The notes under the pieces were generated by a model, which was given only the letters and a program-made list of their open reading frames with translations, ran no database searches and was not told where the DNA came from. Shown in pieces: positions 1-7,450 of a stretch of DNA of 34,231 nucleotides. The stretch is from DASVVT01 sp036386415 (lineage in GTDB: Bacteria > Acidobacteriota > Blastocatellia > Pyrinomonadales > Pyrinomonadaceae), in the NCBI GenBank assembly GCA_036386415.1, contig DASVVT010000054.1, positions 1 through 34,231 on the forward strand, written 5' to 3'. Every line of letters begins with the position of its first letter. Positions within the stretch are counted from its first letter, which is position 1. The position numbers and the translations under genes are program-made.

Positions 1-395
1 GGCGACAGGATAGTCGCCGCTCGCGCGGCTCGTTGAGTGCTGAGGTCGAAGAGAGGCTCACCAGCAGGGATGAGAACCTCGTCACCCCTGACAAGGGTCT
101 CATCGCATAGGGTGAGAGTCTCACCCACCATCGTGAGAACCTAAACTCCCAGCGTAAGAACCACATCATCAACGCCATCGTCATCATCTAACAACAGAAC
201 GCTCTCATCCATGCCCGTTAGATCGTCACGCGACGCGCTGACGCCTTGCGCCCTATTGACTATTCTCTCTGCAAGTGAGTTCACGTTATCGTGAATCTTG
301 ATAAGACCTATAACTATACGCACCAAACCCATATCCATGCGAAACCAAAAAGTTCTTGCACAAAGAGCATTTATCGCATAGGATGCGCGCGTCAT
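1..395 (-). pseudogene. Possible heptapeptide-repeat protein frame, broken by a TAG, open at left edge
   Basis: On the minus strand one frame runs from about 395 to the window edge with a single in-frame TAG at 143-141. After the TAG the frame stays open to base 1. Around the stop the translation is a run of seven-residue units of the form x-L-x-x-x-G/D-E: VLTLGV(stop), VLTMVGE, TLTLCDE, TLVRGDE, VLIPAGE. The stop sits where the other units have Glu (GAG), one substitution away from TAG. No convincing ribosome binding site was seen, so the start is uncertain; Met at 338 is an alternative to 395. I recognise no family. It could be a nonsense-mutated gene, a recoded stop or a chance frame; the 21-bp DNA periodicity argues against pure chance. 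Confidence 0.35.
37..162 (-). repeat. Six tandem 21-bp units encoding heptapeptides
   Basis: Read on the minus strand, six consecutive 21-base units (162-142, 141-121, 120-100, 99-79, 78-58, 57-37) mostly begin GGTTCTYAY or GACTCTCAC and most end GA; the last is the most divergent. The period is an exact multiple of three and matches the seven-residue protein repeat in the overlapping frame. The units are diverged, as expected of an old coding repeat. Confidence 0.7.
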
Positions 396-440
396 TCACA
401 CATCTCGGCATTCTCACTTCACTTCTCAAAGGAGATGTCT

Positions 441-809
441 ATGTCAAACGGTAAGACCAAACGCCTACAGCCTTCAGTCCTCCAAGCGGATCAGGACGCC
501 TTCGATGCCTTGAAGGCCATTAGCGATTACGTCTCGTCCAACCCAGAGTTCACTATCGAACGGATCACCGAATCTCACGACGCCCTTGATGCCGCCCAGG
601 CTCTTGCCATACAGACGCAAGCGGCAGCCGATGCAGCCCGCGACGCGCACGTCGCACGGCAATGGGAGTTTCACGAAAAGATGCTCGGCGCGAAAGATCA
701 GGTGCAAGCACGCTACGGCCCCAACTCCGACCAGTTGCAATCACTGGGAAGGAAGAAGAAGGTGGAGTACAAGAAAAAGCCTTCCAAGAAAGGCAGTTCG
801 ACGAAGTAG
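441..809 (+). CDS. Hypothetical small helical protein with basic tail
   Basis: A 122-residue protein of unknown function. ATG 441 is chosen because AAAGGAG at 428-434 lies six bases upstream; the in-frame ATG at 435 directly abuts that site. The middle (about residues 50-90) is rich in Ala, Gln and Asp/Glu and looks helical, with a DAAQALAIQTQAAADAARDA segment. The C-terminus is a strongly basic Lys/Ser tail (KKKVEYKKKPSKKGSS), which could bind nucleic acid, but this is only composition. No signal peptide or membrane segment is visible. It ends about 100 bases before the attC-like site, but that site is oriented the other way, so membership in the same cassette is doubtful. Confidence 0.65.
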   Translation: MSNGKTKRLQPSVLQADQDAFDALKAISDYVSSNPEFTIERITESHDALDAAQALAIQTQAAADAARDAHVARQWEFHEKMLGAKDQVQARYGPNSDQLQSLGRKKKVEYKKKPSKKGSSTK

Positions 810-913
810 CCCGCACGCTTTCCGACAAGTGATGCCCGCCGGGCACGTAACATGAGACGTCGAGACGCGGCTAGACAGTAGAGGTGTGTTTAAGACCTGA
901 GCACTGACGGGCT

Positions 914-1016
914 GTCTAACGCCGGAACTGTCCGTGTGGGAGACATCGAATCAAGCATCTAGTCTTGTGGATGAAAATTAAGCTAACTCTCGCTCTAGTT
1001 GAATGAGTTGTTAGGC
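914..1016 (-). other. attC-like integron cassette recombination site
   Basis: Read on the minus strand the site starts GCCTAAC (1016-1010; matches R'' RYYYAAC) and ends GTTAGAC (920-914; matches R' GTTRRRY). The two boxes are complementary apart from one base. Just inside the R'' box is AACTCATTCAAC, close to the AATTCATTCAAG familiar from cassette attC sites. Just inside the R' box is TTCCGGC, close to the familiar TTCAGGC. The length of 103 bases falls in the attC range. These asymmetric inner boxes set the orientation, so the associated cassette lies at higher coordinates. The middle pairs weakly, so a folding calculation is needed. Confidence 0.65.
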
Positions 1017-1136
1017 ATCGTTTGGACATACGGTACACCCGCCACGAGCATTGGGCATCTAAGTAATCAACACCCATTGGAATTATTTCTAATGGCAATT
1101 TAGTTTATCTACAAAGAAAGGAAAAGCAAAAAAGCG

Positions 1137-1394
1137 ATGCTTAAAAATTTCTTCCAAAAAGATTATTGGTCTATGACAGATAGAGAATTAGCTAATGAGG
1201 CTACGAAATATAATATTCCTCATATTTCAATAGCAGGCAAACACGGAGAACATTGGTACATGGATCGAGATAAGATAATAAACAAACTGTTGACTAAAGA
1301 CGCTGCCATGCGAACTAAACAACTAACTGTGATTTCAATTACTGCGTTGTTAATTTCATTTTTAAGTTTGACCTTGAACTTTTTGAGGAAATAA
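1137..1394 (+). CDS. Small protein with C-terminal membrane anchor
   Basis: An 85-residue protein with AT-rich codons. Residues 1-60 are a polar N-terminal region with the phrase MTDRELANEATKYNIPHISI and a GKHGEHWYMDRDKI stretch. Residues about 62-83 (LTVISITALLISFLSLTLNF) form one hydrophobic helix, so it is probably a tail-anchored inner-membrane protein with a cytosolic head. The start at 1137 is preceded by purine-rich AAAGGA, but the spacing is long; the in-frame ATG at 1173 has no better signal. It converges on the lipoprotein gene across a shared hairpin. I do not recognise the family. Its composition and position between the attC-like site and the repeat array point to transfer. Confidence 0.7.
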   Translation: MLKNFFQKDYWSMTDRELANEATKYNIPHISIAGKHGEHWYMDRDKIINKLLTKDAAMRTKQLTVISITALLISFLSLTLNFLRK

Positions 1395-1411
1395 AACTGA
1401 TTTTCCAATTT

Positions 1412-1448
1412 GAGAGCGATGAGAATTGAATATCATCGCTCTCTTTTT
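1412..1448 (+). terminator. Intrinsic terminator between convergent genes
   Basis: An 11-bp perfect stem, GAGAGCGATGA (1412-1422) paired with TCATCGCTCTC (1433-1443), with a 10-base loop and a TTTTT run right after. It lies 18 bases past the stop of the plus-strand gene. On the minus strand the hairpin lacks a U-run, so it mainly serves the plus-strand gene. Confidence 0.85.
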
Positions 1449-1460
1449 CAAATTTCAATG

Positions 1461-1823
1461 TTATGGATTCTGAGCATCATCAATTTTTCTTTCAAGTTCC
1501 TTCAACTTACTATTCAAATCTTCTAAACTTGAATCAACTTGAGAAGTATCTGACTTAACATCTGGAACAACTAGCTTCCAGTCATAATAATCAAATTCCC
1601 TAACATGGCGTTTAAGACTTTCAACTTCATTATTAACGTCATCAGCTTTAGATTTAACATGAATCATTTCCAGATTCACTTCATGTAATCCTCTTTCAAG
1701 TTCATCAACTTTATTTTTCAACTCCTGATTTTCATTTTCCAATTCATCCATTTTTTCTGAATCAACGCATCCAGAAAGTAAAAGAGAAAGTAAACATATT
1801 GAAATGACAAGCGCTTTCTTCAT
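1461..1823 (-). CDS. Coiled-coil lipoprotein
   Basis: A 120-residue lipoprotein. The signal peptide MKKALVISICLLSLLLSGC ends in a lipobox (LLSGC, Cys19), so the mature protein should be lipidated and anchored in the periplasm. From about residue 22 to 115 it is almost entirely charged heptads (MDELENENQELKNKVDEL and following), predicting a long coiled coil broken by a short Tyr/Trp/Pro region near residues 78-88 (FDYYDWKLVVP). AAGGAG lies six bases before ATG 1823, so the start is firm. The design resembles small structural lipoproteins such as Lpp, but no specific homology is claimed. Being AT-rich and the first gene of the proposed cassette, it is probably foreign. Confidence 0.85.
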   Translation of the reverse strand: MKKALVISICLLSLLLSGCVDSEKMDELENENQELKNKVDELERGLHEVNLEMIHVKSKADDVNNEVESLKRHVREFDYYDWKLVVPDVKSDTSQVDSSLEDLNSKLKELERKIDDAQNP

Positions 1824-1876
1824 AAAAAACTCCTTTTAGTTAAAAACCCTACCACACAACAGATGCCTAAATATTA

Positions 1877-2018
1877 TTAGACCGCGTGGCGCGGTATTTT
1901 ACGTGGTTTTATGACTTTTACCGCCTCACGCGGTCTAACTATGGAAATATATATCAATCACCACGCCGTGCGGTCTAATCACTCCGATAGCTACCAATTA
2001 CCTCGTCAGGCGGTCTCA
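1877..2018. repeat. Array of short palindromic repeats with a 40-bp period
   Basis: Four related units have their GCGGT cores at 1891, 1930, 1970 and 2010, giving spacings of 39, 40 and 40 bases. The consensus on the minus strand is about TTAGACCGC-N5-GCGGTAAT, itself a short hairpin (ACCGC/GCGGT is perfect in units 1 and 2). Unit 1 is inverted relative to units 2-4, so units 1 and 2 together form a larger palindrome with about 20-bp arms. The 18-25-base gaps are unrelated AT-rich sequence. A degenerate fifth unit may start near 2040. There are no cas genes nearby and the units vary too much for an active CRISPR. Confidence 0.75.
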
Positions 2019-2131
2019 TACGCCAATCCCAGACTTTAACCGCTGTGTACAGTGAAACTCAATCCGTATTATTGCACGATAGAATTCCACGGAACGTCGC
2101 TCATTAAACTTGCGCGCTCCGGGCACAAACG

Positions 2132-2163
2132 AATATAGGGCAGCCACAAGGCCGCCCTATATT
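2132..2163 (-). terminator. Hairpin downstream of tRNA-Lys
   Basis: A perfect 10-bp stem, AATATAGGGC (2132-2141) with GCCCTATATT (2154-2163), lies 13 bases beyond the 3' end of the minus-strand tRNA and is followed there by a T-containing stretch. It is the likely transcription stop of the tRNA gene. Confidence 0.6.
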
Positions 2164-2176
2164 TGGAGGATGAAGA

Positions 2177-2249
<73 letters not shown>

Positions 2250-2333
2250 GCAAAGCGAAAGGGAATTATACGTTGCTTGAACAGAGTGTCAAGCGAGCGT
2301 GGAATATGGCATGGTGAATCTTCGTTGATAAAG

Positions 2334-3653
2334 CTAGCGCGCTTGTAGGAGCGCGGTGCGCATCGCCTCGGCTGTCGCCCAGCGCTGCGCAGGGTCTTTA
2401 GAGAGCGCGCGTTCGATGATCTGGGCGATGGATGCGGGCACGTCCGAGACGCGACGGCTCACAGGGATGATCGGTTTCTCAAAGATTGCTTTGACGGTTT
2501 CGGAGACGTTGGCGTGTGGCGAAAGGTCCAGGGCGAGCGCGCCCGTGAGCAGGCTGTAGGCCGTCATGCCCATCGCGTAGATGTCTGAGGCCGGGCGCAC
2601 GTCGCGAAAGTCACGGATCTGTTCGGGCGGCATGTAGGCGAAAGTTCCGGCCACGTCACCCGCCATCGTGATGCCGCTCATGCCGGATTGCGTGAAGCTC
2701 TTGGCGAGACCGAAGTCCGTGATCTTGGCCGTATAGCTGGGCCACGCGCCGGTGACGAGGATGTTCTGATCCTTGATGTCGCGGTGGATGTAGCCCTTGG
2801 CGTGCGCGAAGGCCAGCGCGTCAAGCGATTGCTCCAGAATCTGCATGGCCTCCTGGTAGGGGAGCCGCCCGCCGCGCAGGTCTGCGAGCTTGGCGGCATC
2901 CGCGCCCTGTATGAACTCTGTGATCAGATAAACGACGCCCTTGTGTGTGCCCCGGTCTATGAAGCTGACGATGTGCGGGTGCTGCAACGCGGCGGCGACA
3001 TCTATCTCGCGCATGAAGCGGCGGATCGCCTGATCCGAGACGGCGACTTCGGGCAACAAGGTTTTGATCGCCACGGCGCGCCCCGTGGATTGCTCGCGCG
3101 CGAGCATGACGCAGCCCATGCCGCCGCGTCCCAGGACTCTGACCACATCGTAGCCGGGGATCGGCTGTGGCTGTCGCTTCAACTCCTCGCGGCACTCCTC
3201 GCAGAGATAGGTCAGATGCTCGTCGGGTGAAGAGGCTTCCGCCTCGTCGTGCCGCCCGCAGTTGAGACATTCGACGATGACGATGGATGGCTGAGTCGGG
3301 TTGAGCGGCAGGGTGGACGCAAACGGGTCGCTGAAATGAGCGGTCGGCTGCGGCTCTACTGTGACCTCGACGGCGAGCACGGTCTGCCCGCCCTGAACCT
3401 GGTCGCCGTTATGCAGGTAGGCTTCCTGCACACGCTGGCCGTTGACGAAAGTCCCGTTGGTCGAGCCCAGGTCGCGCAGGAAACAGCGCGGCGGATTGAT
3501 CTCCAGGATACAGTGGTTGCGTGAGAAAAAGCGGTCGTCGGGCAGACAGAGATGCGCTGTGTCGCTGCGCCCGATGAGAAAAGTATCGTGCTGCTCGAAG
3601 GTGAAGGCGCGTCCCACATGAGGGCCGGACAATACTCTTAAGGTGACTTTCAT
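2334..3653 (-). CDS. FHA domain / zinc ribbon / Ser-Thr protein kinase
   Basis: A 439-residue signalling kinase, PknB-like. Residues 1-95 are an FHA phosphothreonine-binding domain (GRS 28-30, SRNHC 44-48, STNGTFVNG 64-72). A short linker holds a CxxC...CxxC zinc ribbon (Cys129, 132, 151, 154). Residues about 168-435 are a Hanks-type kinase: glycine loop GRGGMG 175-180, Lys197, Glu216, catalytic loop HRDIKDQN 290-297 (D292, N297), DFG 313-315 and PPE 342-344. There is no transmembrane helix, so it is cytosolic. FHA in cis suggests self-recruitment or binding of a phosphorylated partner. The DQN in place of the usual PxN is conservative. It probably belongs with the PEGA kinase downstream of it on the map as a signalling cluster, but 190 bases and a palindrome separate it from the next gene, so it has its own promoter. 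Confidence 0.95.
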   Translation of the reverse strand: MKVTLRVLSGPHVGRAFTFEQHDTFLIGRSDTAHLCLPDDRFFSRNHCILEINPPRCFLRDLGSTNGTFVNGQRVQEAYLHNGDQVQGGQTVLAVEVTVEPQPTAHFSDPFASTLPLNPTQPSIVIVECLNCGRHDEAEASSPDEHLTYLCEECREELKRQPQPIPGYDVVRVLGRGGMGCVMLAREQSTGRAVAIKTLLPEVAVSDQAIRRFMREIDVAAALQHPHIVSFIDRGTHKGVVYLITEFIQGADAAKLADLRGGRLPYQEAMQILEQSLDALAFAHAKGYIHRDIKDQNILVTGAWPSYTAKITDFGLAKSFTQSGMSGITMAGDVAGTFAYMPPEQIRDFRDVRPASDIYAMGMTAYSLLTGALALDLSPHANVSETVKAIFEKPIIPVSRRVSDVPASIAQIIERALSKDPAQRWATAEAMRTALLQAR

Positions 3654-3690
3654 CTCGATAGAATCTAAGAACGCTTAAAAAAATAAGGAA

Positions 3691-3807
3691 TCACCACCGC
3701 AGACACCGCAGACACGGAGAAAACAGGATCAGGATAGATATTTGAGCAGATCAAGCAGTTGATGTCTTAGCTTATCTCTTAATTGCTTCTCCATGTCTGC
3801 GGTGGTT
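3691..3807. repeat. Large inverted repeat, 'CACCGCAGA' word type
   Basis: The left arm (3691-3725) reads CACCGCAGACACCGCAGACA and then CGGAGAA; the right arm (3786-3807) is its reverse complement minus one internal ACCGCAG unit. The loop is about 60 bases. It fills the gap between the FHA kinase and the next gene and belongs to the window-wide family described in the findings. Confidence 0.8.
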
Positions 3808-3847
3808 CTATTCCGTCAGGTTCTCAAAAATGCGTGCGCGCTTCGGC

Positions 3848-4873
3848 TTACCTGCTGATCTCCAGATCGTCAAAGGCGACTTCATGCGTATCGCTCGTGT
3901 AGAAACCGGCGGCTCCATGGCCGAAATCGGCTGTGTCTTTGATGCTCGTGGCGTACTGGCCGTTGATGTAGAACGACAATTGATCCCCTTTGATGCGAAC
4001 TTCCAGTTGATTGGGAGACGAGCCCGTGCGTATGGTCGCGGTTCTAGTCCATTTCACAATCGGGGTTTCCTTGCCGCCCTGGTGAAGCACCACCTTGTAC
4101 TGCGGGTCATTACCCGTGAAGATGAGGAAGCTGTAGTCTTCCAGCTCACTCTTTTTACTCATCTCGCCGAGCACGGCCAGCCCGTACCCGTAGGTCGGAG
4201 ACGTGCCGCTCACGCTGCGCACAGTTACTTTCACCGTCGAATCCTGCGTCGCATAGGTCGTTGCATCCGGCGCGTAGACGACGACCGAGCCGTTGGCCGT
4301 GGCGCGCATGTGGTATTCGCCGTTCTGATAAAAGAAGCTCCCGTTGGAGTAGTCGCCGGTCAACCACTTCGCGTCGCTGAAGTCATCGGTCAGAGCTGCG
4401 GAAGAGTTGCTGTTCGCGTTGGTCGAATTTGAGTTGTTGGAGTTGGTCAGGCGCGTATCCGCGTTCTTGTTCGAGCGGTTCGCGCTGTTGTTGGAGTTGT
4501 TCGAATTCGAGTTTATGCTGACCAGCACGGCGAGCAGGACGACGAAGCCGATGCCAAGCACGATCACCAGGACGCTCCCGCCGATGATCCACGGGAGCAG
4601 GCTCTTTTTCTTGGGAGGCGGCACGCCGCCCGCTCCGGGTATCGCCGCCCAGGAAGGATTGACGATCTGATTGCTCTGCCCCGTGGGGGAACTGGCGGGA
4701 CGATAGACCTCCGTCGGCGAACTCGTGTGGCGCGGCTCCGTATAGCGCATCGTCGCGTTTGGATCAAAAGCGTCGGGCGCGTCGGCGACGGAAAGCAGCG
4801 GCCCACCATCGTCGAGACAGAAACTCAGGGCATCATCCGTATAGGTTCGATTACACGTCGGGCATCTTTTCAT
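3848..4873 (-). CDS. Zinc-ribbon membrane protein with extracytoplasmic LamG/DUF1080-like domain
   Basis: A 341-residue membrane protein. The N-terminus MKRCPTCNRTYTDDALSFC is a zinc ribbon (Cys4, Cys7 and Cys19 visible). A Pro/Ser/Thr-rich linker leads to one transmembrane helix (LLPWIIGGSVLVIVLGIGFV, about 92-120). Next comes an Asn/Ser-rich spacer made of NSNN and SNSN repeats. The last ~180 residues begin LTDDFSDAKW and look like a beta-sandwich of the concanavalin/3-keto-disaccharide-hydrolase type, with FYINGQYATSIKD and GFYTSDTHEVAFDDLEI strands. This suggests a cytosolic zinc-binding head and an outside ligand-binding domain. It lies between two kinases and may be their membrane partner or substrate. 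No catalytic function is assigned. Confidence 0.8.
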   Translation of the reverse strand: MKRCPTCNRTYTDDALSFCLDDGGPLLSVADAPDAFDPNATMRYTEPRHTSSPTEVYRPASSPTGQSNQIVNPSWAAIPGAGGVPPPKKKSLLPWIIGGSVLVIVLGIGFVVLLAVLVSINSNSNNSNNSANRSNKNADTRLTNSNNSNSTNANSNSSAALTDDFSDAKWLTGDYSNGSFFYQNGEYHMRATANGSVVVYAPDATTYATQDSTVKVTVRSVSGTSPTYGYGLAVLGEMSKKSELEDYSFLIFTGNDPQYKVVLHQGGKETPIVKWTRTATIRTGSSPNQLEVRIKGDQLSFYINGQYATSIKDTADFGHGAAGFYTSDTHEVAFDDLEISR

Positions 4874-5046
4874 GTGTGACCTCGTTCAATCTTTTTCTCA
4901 CTGGTCAGCCGCATCTTCCAAGAACTGACACACACACACGCAGCCACAGCTCCATAGGACAGGCTGTCACCATTGCTGCGAGGTGGGTCGTGTATGCTAC
5001 GGCGAGGCTTGACTACAGTCGAATTATACGCGAAGCGGCCAATGAC

Positions 5047-6717
5047 TCAAGAGGACTTGATGACGCTGCCACAGCGCCCGCAAAACTTTGTGCCCGCAGG
5101 ATAGTTCGTGCTGCACAATGTACACATCACCCCTGCCGCTTGCACCGTGCGGGGGACGGGCACGCCCATGCCGATTGAGATTCCGCAACGACCGCAAAAT
5201 TTCGTCCCCGCAGGATAATTGACGCCGCAACGCGGACAGATAGTGCTGCTCTCCTGACCGCTGCTGCCCGAGCTGTGGGCAATGACGCTCGCGCCGTGGT
5301 CGATGGCGCCCTGCCCGGTGGGACTCACCTGGTGGAACACTGTGCCGCCACAGCGACCGCAGAAGCGCACGCCCGCCGCAAAGCGCGACCCGCATTGCGC
5401 GCACATGACGACACCGGGCATGCTTGCGGGCGGCCCGCTCCCAATGCCGGAGCTGCCGCCGCGCGAAGGCGAGACGGGGCTGCCTGAGCCCGCTAAGGGG
5501 CGTAGCTGCGCCTGTATGATCTGCTCACTCGCACCTGGGCGAACCTCTATCACGCGCTCGTCGTCTCTCTCGCCGGAGCGCGCGACGCGCAGCTTGTGAC
5601 GACCCGGCGGCACGGAACTCAGAATGATTCGACCAGAGCTGCCGATGCTGCCGTAGCGTTCGTCGTCGATGTAGACCTCCGCGCCCGACGGCGCGAGAAT
5701 CACCACGCGCGACTCCGTGTCCTCTTCCTCTTCGCTCTTTTCGCCGACCGCTCGTTCGAGCTCATCCAGCCAATCGGCCACACTCGCCGGACGCATCTCA
5801 GCCTCTTTCTCAAGCGCGTGCATGACGACGCGCTCGACCTCTGGCTGGATGTCGGAGCGCAAGGAACTCAAAGGGGGCGGTTTGTCCAGCACCTTCTGCG
5901 TGATGAGCTGCGTCAGGTCGCCCGTGAAAGGCGGACGCCCCCCCAGCATGTGATAGGCGATAGTGCCGAGCGCGTACACGTCCGCGCGCGCATCCAGCGG
6001 CGCTCCCGGCTGCATCTGTTCGGGAGCCATATATTCGGGAGTGCCGATGATGCCGCGCGAGGCAGGGCCGCTGCCGGCGCTAATATCCGTGACAGCCTGG
6101 TTGACGATCTTGGCGAGCCCGAAATCGCCGACTTTGATAAAGCCATCGCCCGCCGGCATGCTTCCGTTCTTCTTACGCTTCTGCATGATGAAGATGTTGG
6201 CGGGTTTGAGGTCGCGGTGCAGGATGCCTTCGTCGTGCGCGGCTTCGACGCCTGCCGCGACCTGGCGCAGCAGAGTGAGCATGCGCTGCGGGCTGAGCGT
6301 GCCTTCGCGGCGCAGGAGCTGATGCAGGGTCTCGCCCTGCACATATTCCATGACGAGATAGAAAACGCCTTCGGGGCTCTTGCCGAAATCAGTCACATCC
6401 ACCACGTTCGGGTGGCGAATGGAGGCGGCTGTGCGCGCCTCGCGCTCGAAACGCGCGATGGCTTCGCCCTGTTGCATGTCTTCGTCTATGAGTATGTCCG
6501 GGCGGACGGTCTTGACGGCGACGCGGCGCGTCAGAAGGTTCTCGTCGCGCGCCAGATAGACCTGCCCCATCGCGCCTCGCCCCAGGCGTTTTTCGAGAAG
6601 GTAGCGCCCCGAAAGCAGGGGGCCGCCCGGCAGCGTGTGCTTGGTGTTCGCGCCCTCTTCCGGGCAGACGACCACCTCGTCACTGTAACAACGTTCGCAA
6701 CGGGGGCATTCGCGCAT
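5047..6717 (-). CDS. Zinc ribbon / Ser-Thr kinase / PEGA / triple zinc-ribbon protein
   Basis: A 556-residue kinase. An N-terminal zinc-finger-like stretch (Cys4, 7, 10, 18) precedes the kinase domain (~38-325): GRGAMG 46-51, VAVK with Lys69, HRDLKPAN 167-174, DFG 198-200 and GTPEYMAPE 225-233, all intact. Residues about 335-400 form a PEGA domain (SGAEVYIDDERYGSIG), followed by a Ser/Gly/Pro linker. The C-terminus carries three near-identical zinc ribbons of the form CxxCGxxxxAGxxFCGRCG. No transmembrane helix is obvious, which is unusual because PEGA domains are commonly extracytoplasmic. The repeated ribbons may be an interaction platform. It is in line with, and 173 bases upstream of, the zinc-ribbon membrane protein, so co-expression is plausible. 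Confidence 0.93.
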   Translation of the reverse strand: MRECPRCERCYSDEVVVCPEEGANTKHTLPGGPLLSGRYLLEKRLGRGAMGQVYLARDENLLTRRVAVKTVRPDILIDEDMQQGEAIARFEREARTAASIRHPNVVDVTDFGKSPEGVFYLVMEYVQGETLHQLLRREGTLSPQRMLTLLRQVAAGVEAAHDEGILHRDLKPANIFIMQKRKKNGSMPAGDGFIKVGDFGLAKIVNQAVTDISAGSGPASRGIIGTPEYMAPEQMQPGAPLDARADVYALGTIAYHMLGGRPPFTGDLTQLITQKVLDKPPPLSSLRSDIQPEVERVVMHALEKEAEMRPASVADWLDELERAVGEKSEEEEDTESRVVILAPSGAEVYIDDERYGSIGSSGRIILSSVPPGRHKLRVARSGERDDERVIEVRPGASEQIIQAQLRPLAGSGSPVSPSRGGSSGIGSGPPASMPGVVMCAQCGSRFAAGVRFCGRCGGTVFHQVSPTGQGAIDHGASVIAHSSGSSGQESSTICPRCGVNYPAGTKFCGRCGISIGMGVPVPRTVQAAGVMCTLCSTNYPAGTKFCGRCGSVIKSS

Positions 6718-6727
6718 AAGAATAATG

Positions 6728-6795
6728 AGTCTAGAGTCTCAAGTCTGGAGTCAAAAGAAAGAACTGTTTTTGCCTTTGACTCCTGACTCCTGACT
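6728..6795. repeat. Inverted repeat, 'GGAGTCA' word type
   Basis: The left arm (6728-6757) is built from AGTCTAGAGTCTCAAGTCTG and AGTCAAAAG. The right arm (6774-6795) is CTTTGACTCCTGACTCCTGA with CT. Arms are quasi-repeats of a 7-base word and pair imperfectly. The element sits directly upstream of the PEGA kinase start. Confidence 0.7.
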
Positions 6796-6807
6796 GTTAA
6801 AAGAATA

Positions 6808-6858
6808 AGGCGTCGCACGTGCGCGCGTCAATTAGACGCGCCCGCGTTTGCGACGCCT
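6808..6858 (-). terminator. Two-tier hairpin, terminator of the hemerythrin gene
   Basis: The outer stem AGGCGTCGCA (6808-6817) pairs with TGCGACGCCT (6849-6858), and an inner stem GCGCGTC (6823-6829) pairs with GACGCGC (6835-6841). On the minus strand it follows the hemerythrin stop by 26 bases and is followed by TTATTCTTTT, as in an intrinsic terminator. Confidence 0.8.
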
Positions 6859-6884
6859 GACAGATAGGGATGGGTGATCTGAGC

Positions 6885-7337
6885 TTAGCCTGCTGCCGCC
6901 GTTTTCTCCTGTTTCTTGGCCGCTTCCAGGCGCGCGCCCAACTCTTCAATCTGCTCCTCGCTCAGGACTTTCCGGGCGCCCTTGAACATCTCGCCCTCTT
7001 CTTCCTCGACGTGATGCTCGACGTTCTCTTTGAGCACTTTCAGCTTCGCGCCCCAGCGCTCGTCGCCCACGGGCATAGCTTCCAGTTCGGCGAGAAGCCT
7101 TTTGACGACGCGGTGCTCCTCGTAGGCTTCGAGCGTAATATCGTGCGTCTCCTCGGCCTCCCTGATGGCCGGATAGAATATCTGTTCTTCGATGCGCGCG
7201 TGTATATCAAGCTCCTGCTTGAGCTTCGCGAACAACTCCTCGCGCGTCTTGACGGCATTCTCGGTGGTCGGCTCAAGCTTCTCGAAGATGCCTGAAACCT
7301 TCTCGTGATCCTGTTTCAGTAGTTCAATAGCGTCCAT
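6885..7337 (-). CDS. Hemerythrin HHE-domain protein
   Basis: A 150-residue four-helix hemerythrin-like protein. The di-iron ligand pattern is visible: His10 in LLKQDHEKV, HARIEEQIFYP (about 51-61) with H and E ligands, EEHRVVKRLL in the third helix, and NVEHHVEEEEGEMF in the fourth. Such proteins bind O2, NO or iron in the cytosol and often act in stress responses. AAGGAGG lies 11 bases before ATG 7337, a slightly long spacing. The Lys/Ala-rich tail has no extra domain. It is monocistronic, with its own terminator and a palindrome upstream. Confidence 0.93.
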   Translation of the reverse strand: MDAIELLKQDHEKVSGIFEKLEPTTENAVKTREELFAKLKQELDIHARIEEQIFYPAIREAEETHDITLEAYEEHRVVKRLLAELEAMPVGDERWGAKLKVLKENVEHHVEEEEGEMFKGARKVLSEEQIEELGARLEAAKKQEKTAAAG

Positions 7338-7450
7338 GCTCTATTGTTCCTCCTTGTTACGGTCTACTAATCCAATGATAACTATGTTGCACGTTATCCG
7401 TACGCGTAATGGCGCTGTTTAGTAGTGCGGCAAGTGGAATGCCATGAATG

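Larger units (their letters stand above)
920..1870 (-). mobile_element. Probable integron gene cassette (951 bp) with two small genes
   Basis: If the attC-like site is real, the cassette runs on the minus strand from a TTAGGCATC start (1870) to the attC recombination point (920). The lipoprotein gene then begins 47 bases into the cassette in cassette orientation, which is typical. A second small gene lies inside on the opposite strand. The interval is visibly AT-rich compared with both sides. The 5' boundary is imperfect: the base before TTAGGC is T rather than the expected G. No integrase gene is visible in the window. Confidence 0.5.

Noticed and set aside
186..223. ATCTAAC ... GTTAGAT inverted repeat matching attC outer boxes
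   Set aside because: Only 38 bases long, lacks inner boxes, and lies within the heptapeptide-repeat frame; probably chance.
1877..2018. Reading the palindromic array as a CRISPR
   Set aside because: Units are only about 20 bases and vary, one is inverted, gaps are 18-25 bases, and no cas genes are present.
5596..6786. A 396-codon plus-strand frame opposite the PEGA kinase
   Set aside because: Shadow of a high-GC gene; the kinase on the other strand has all catalytic motifs.
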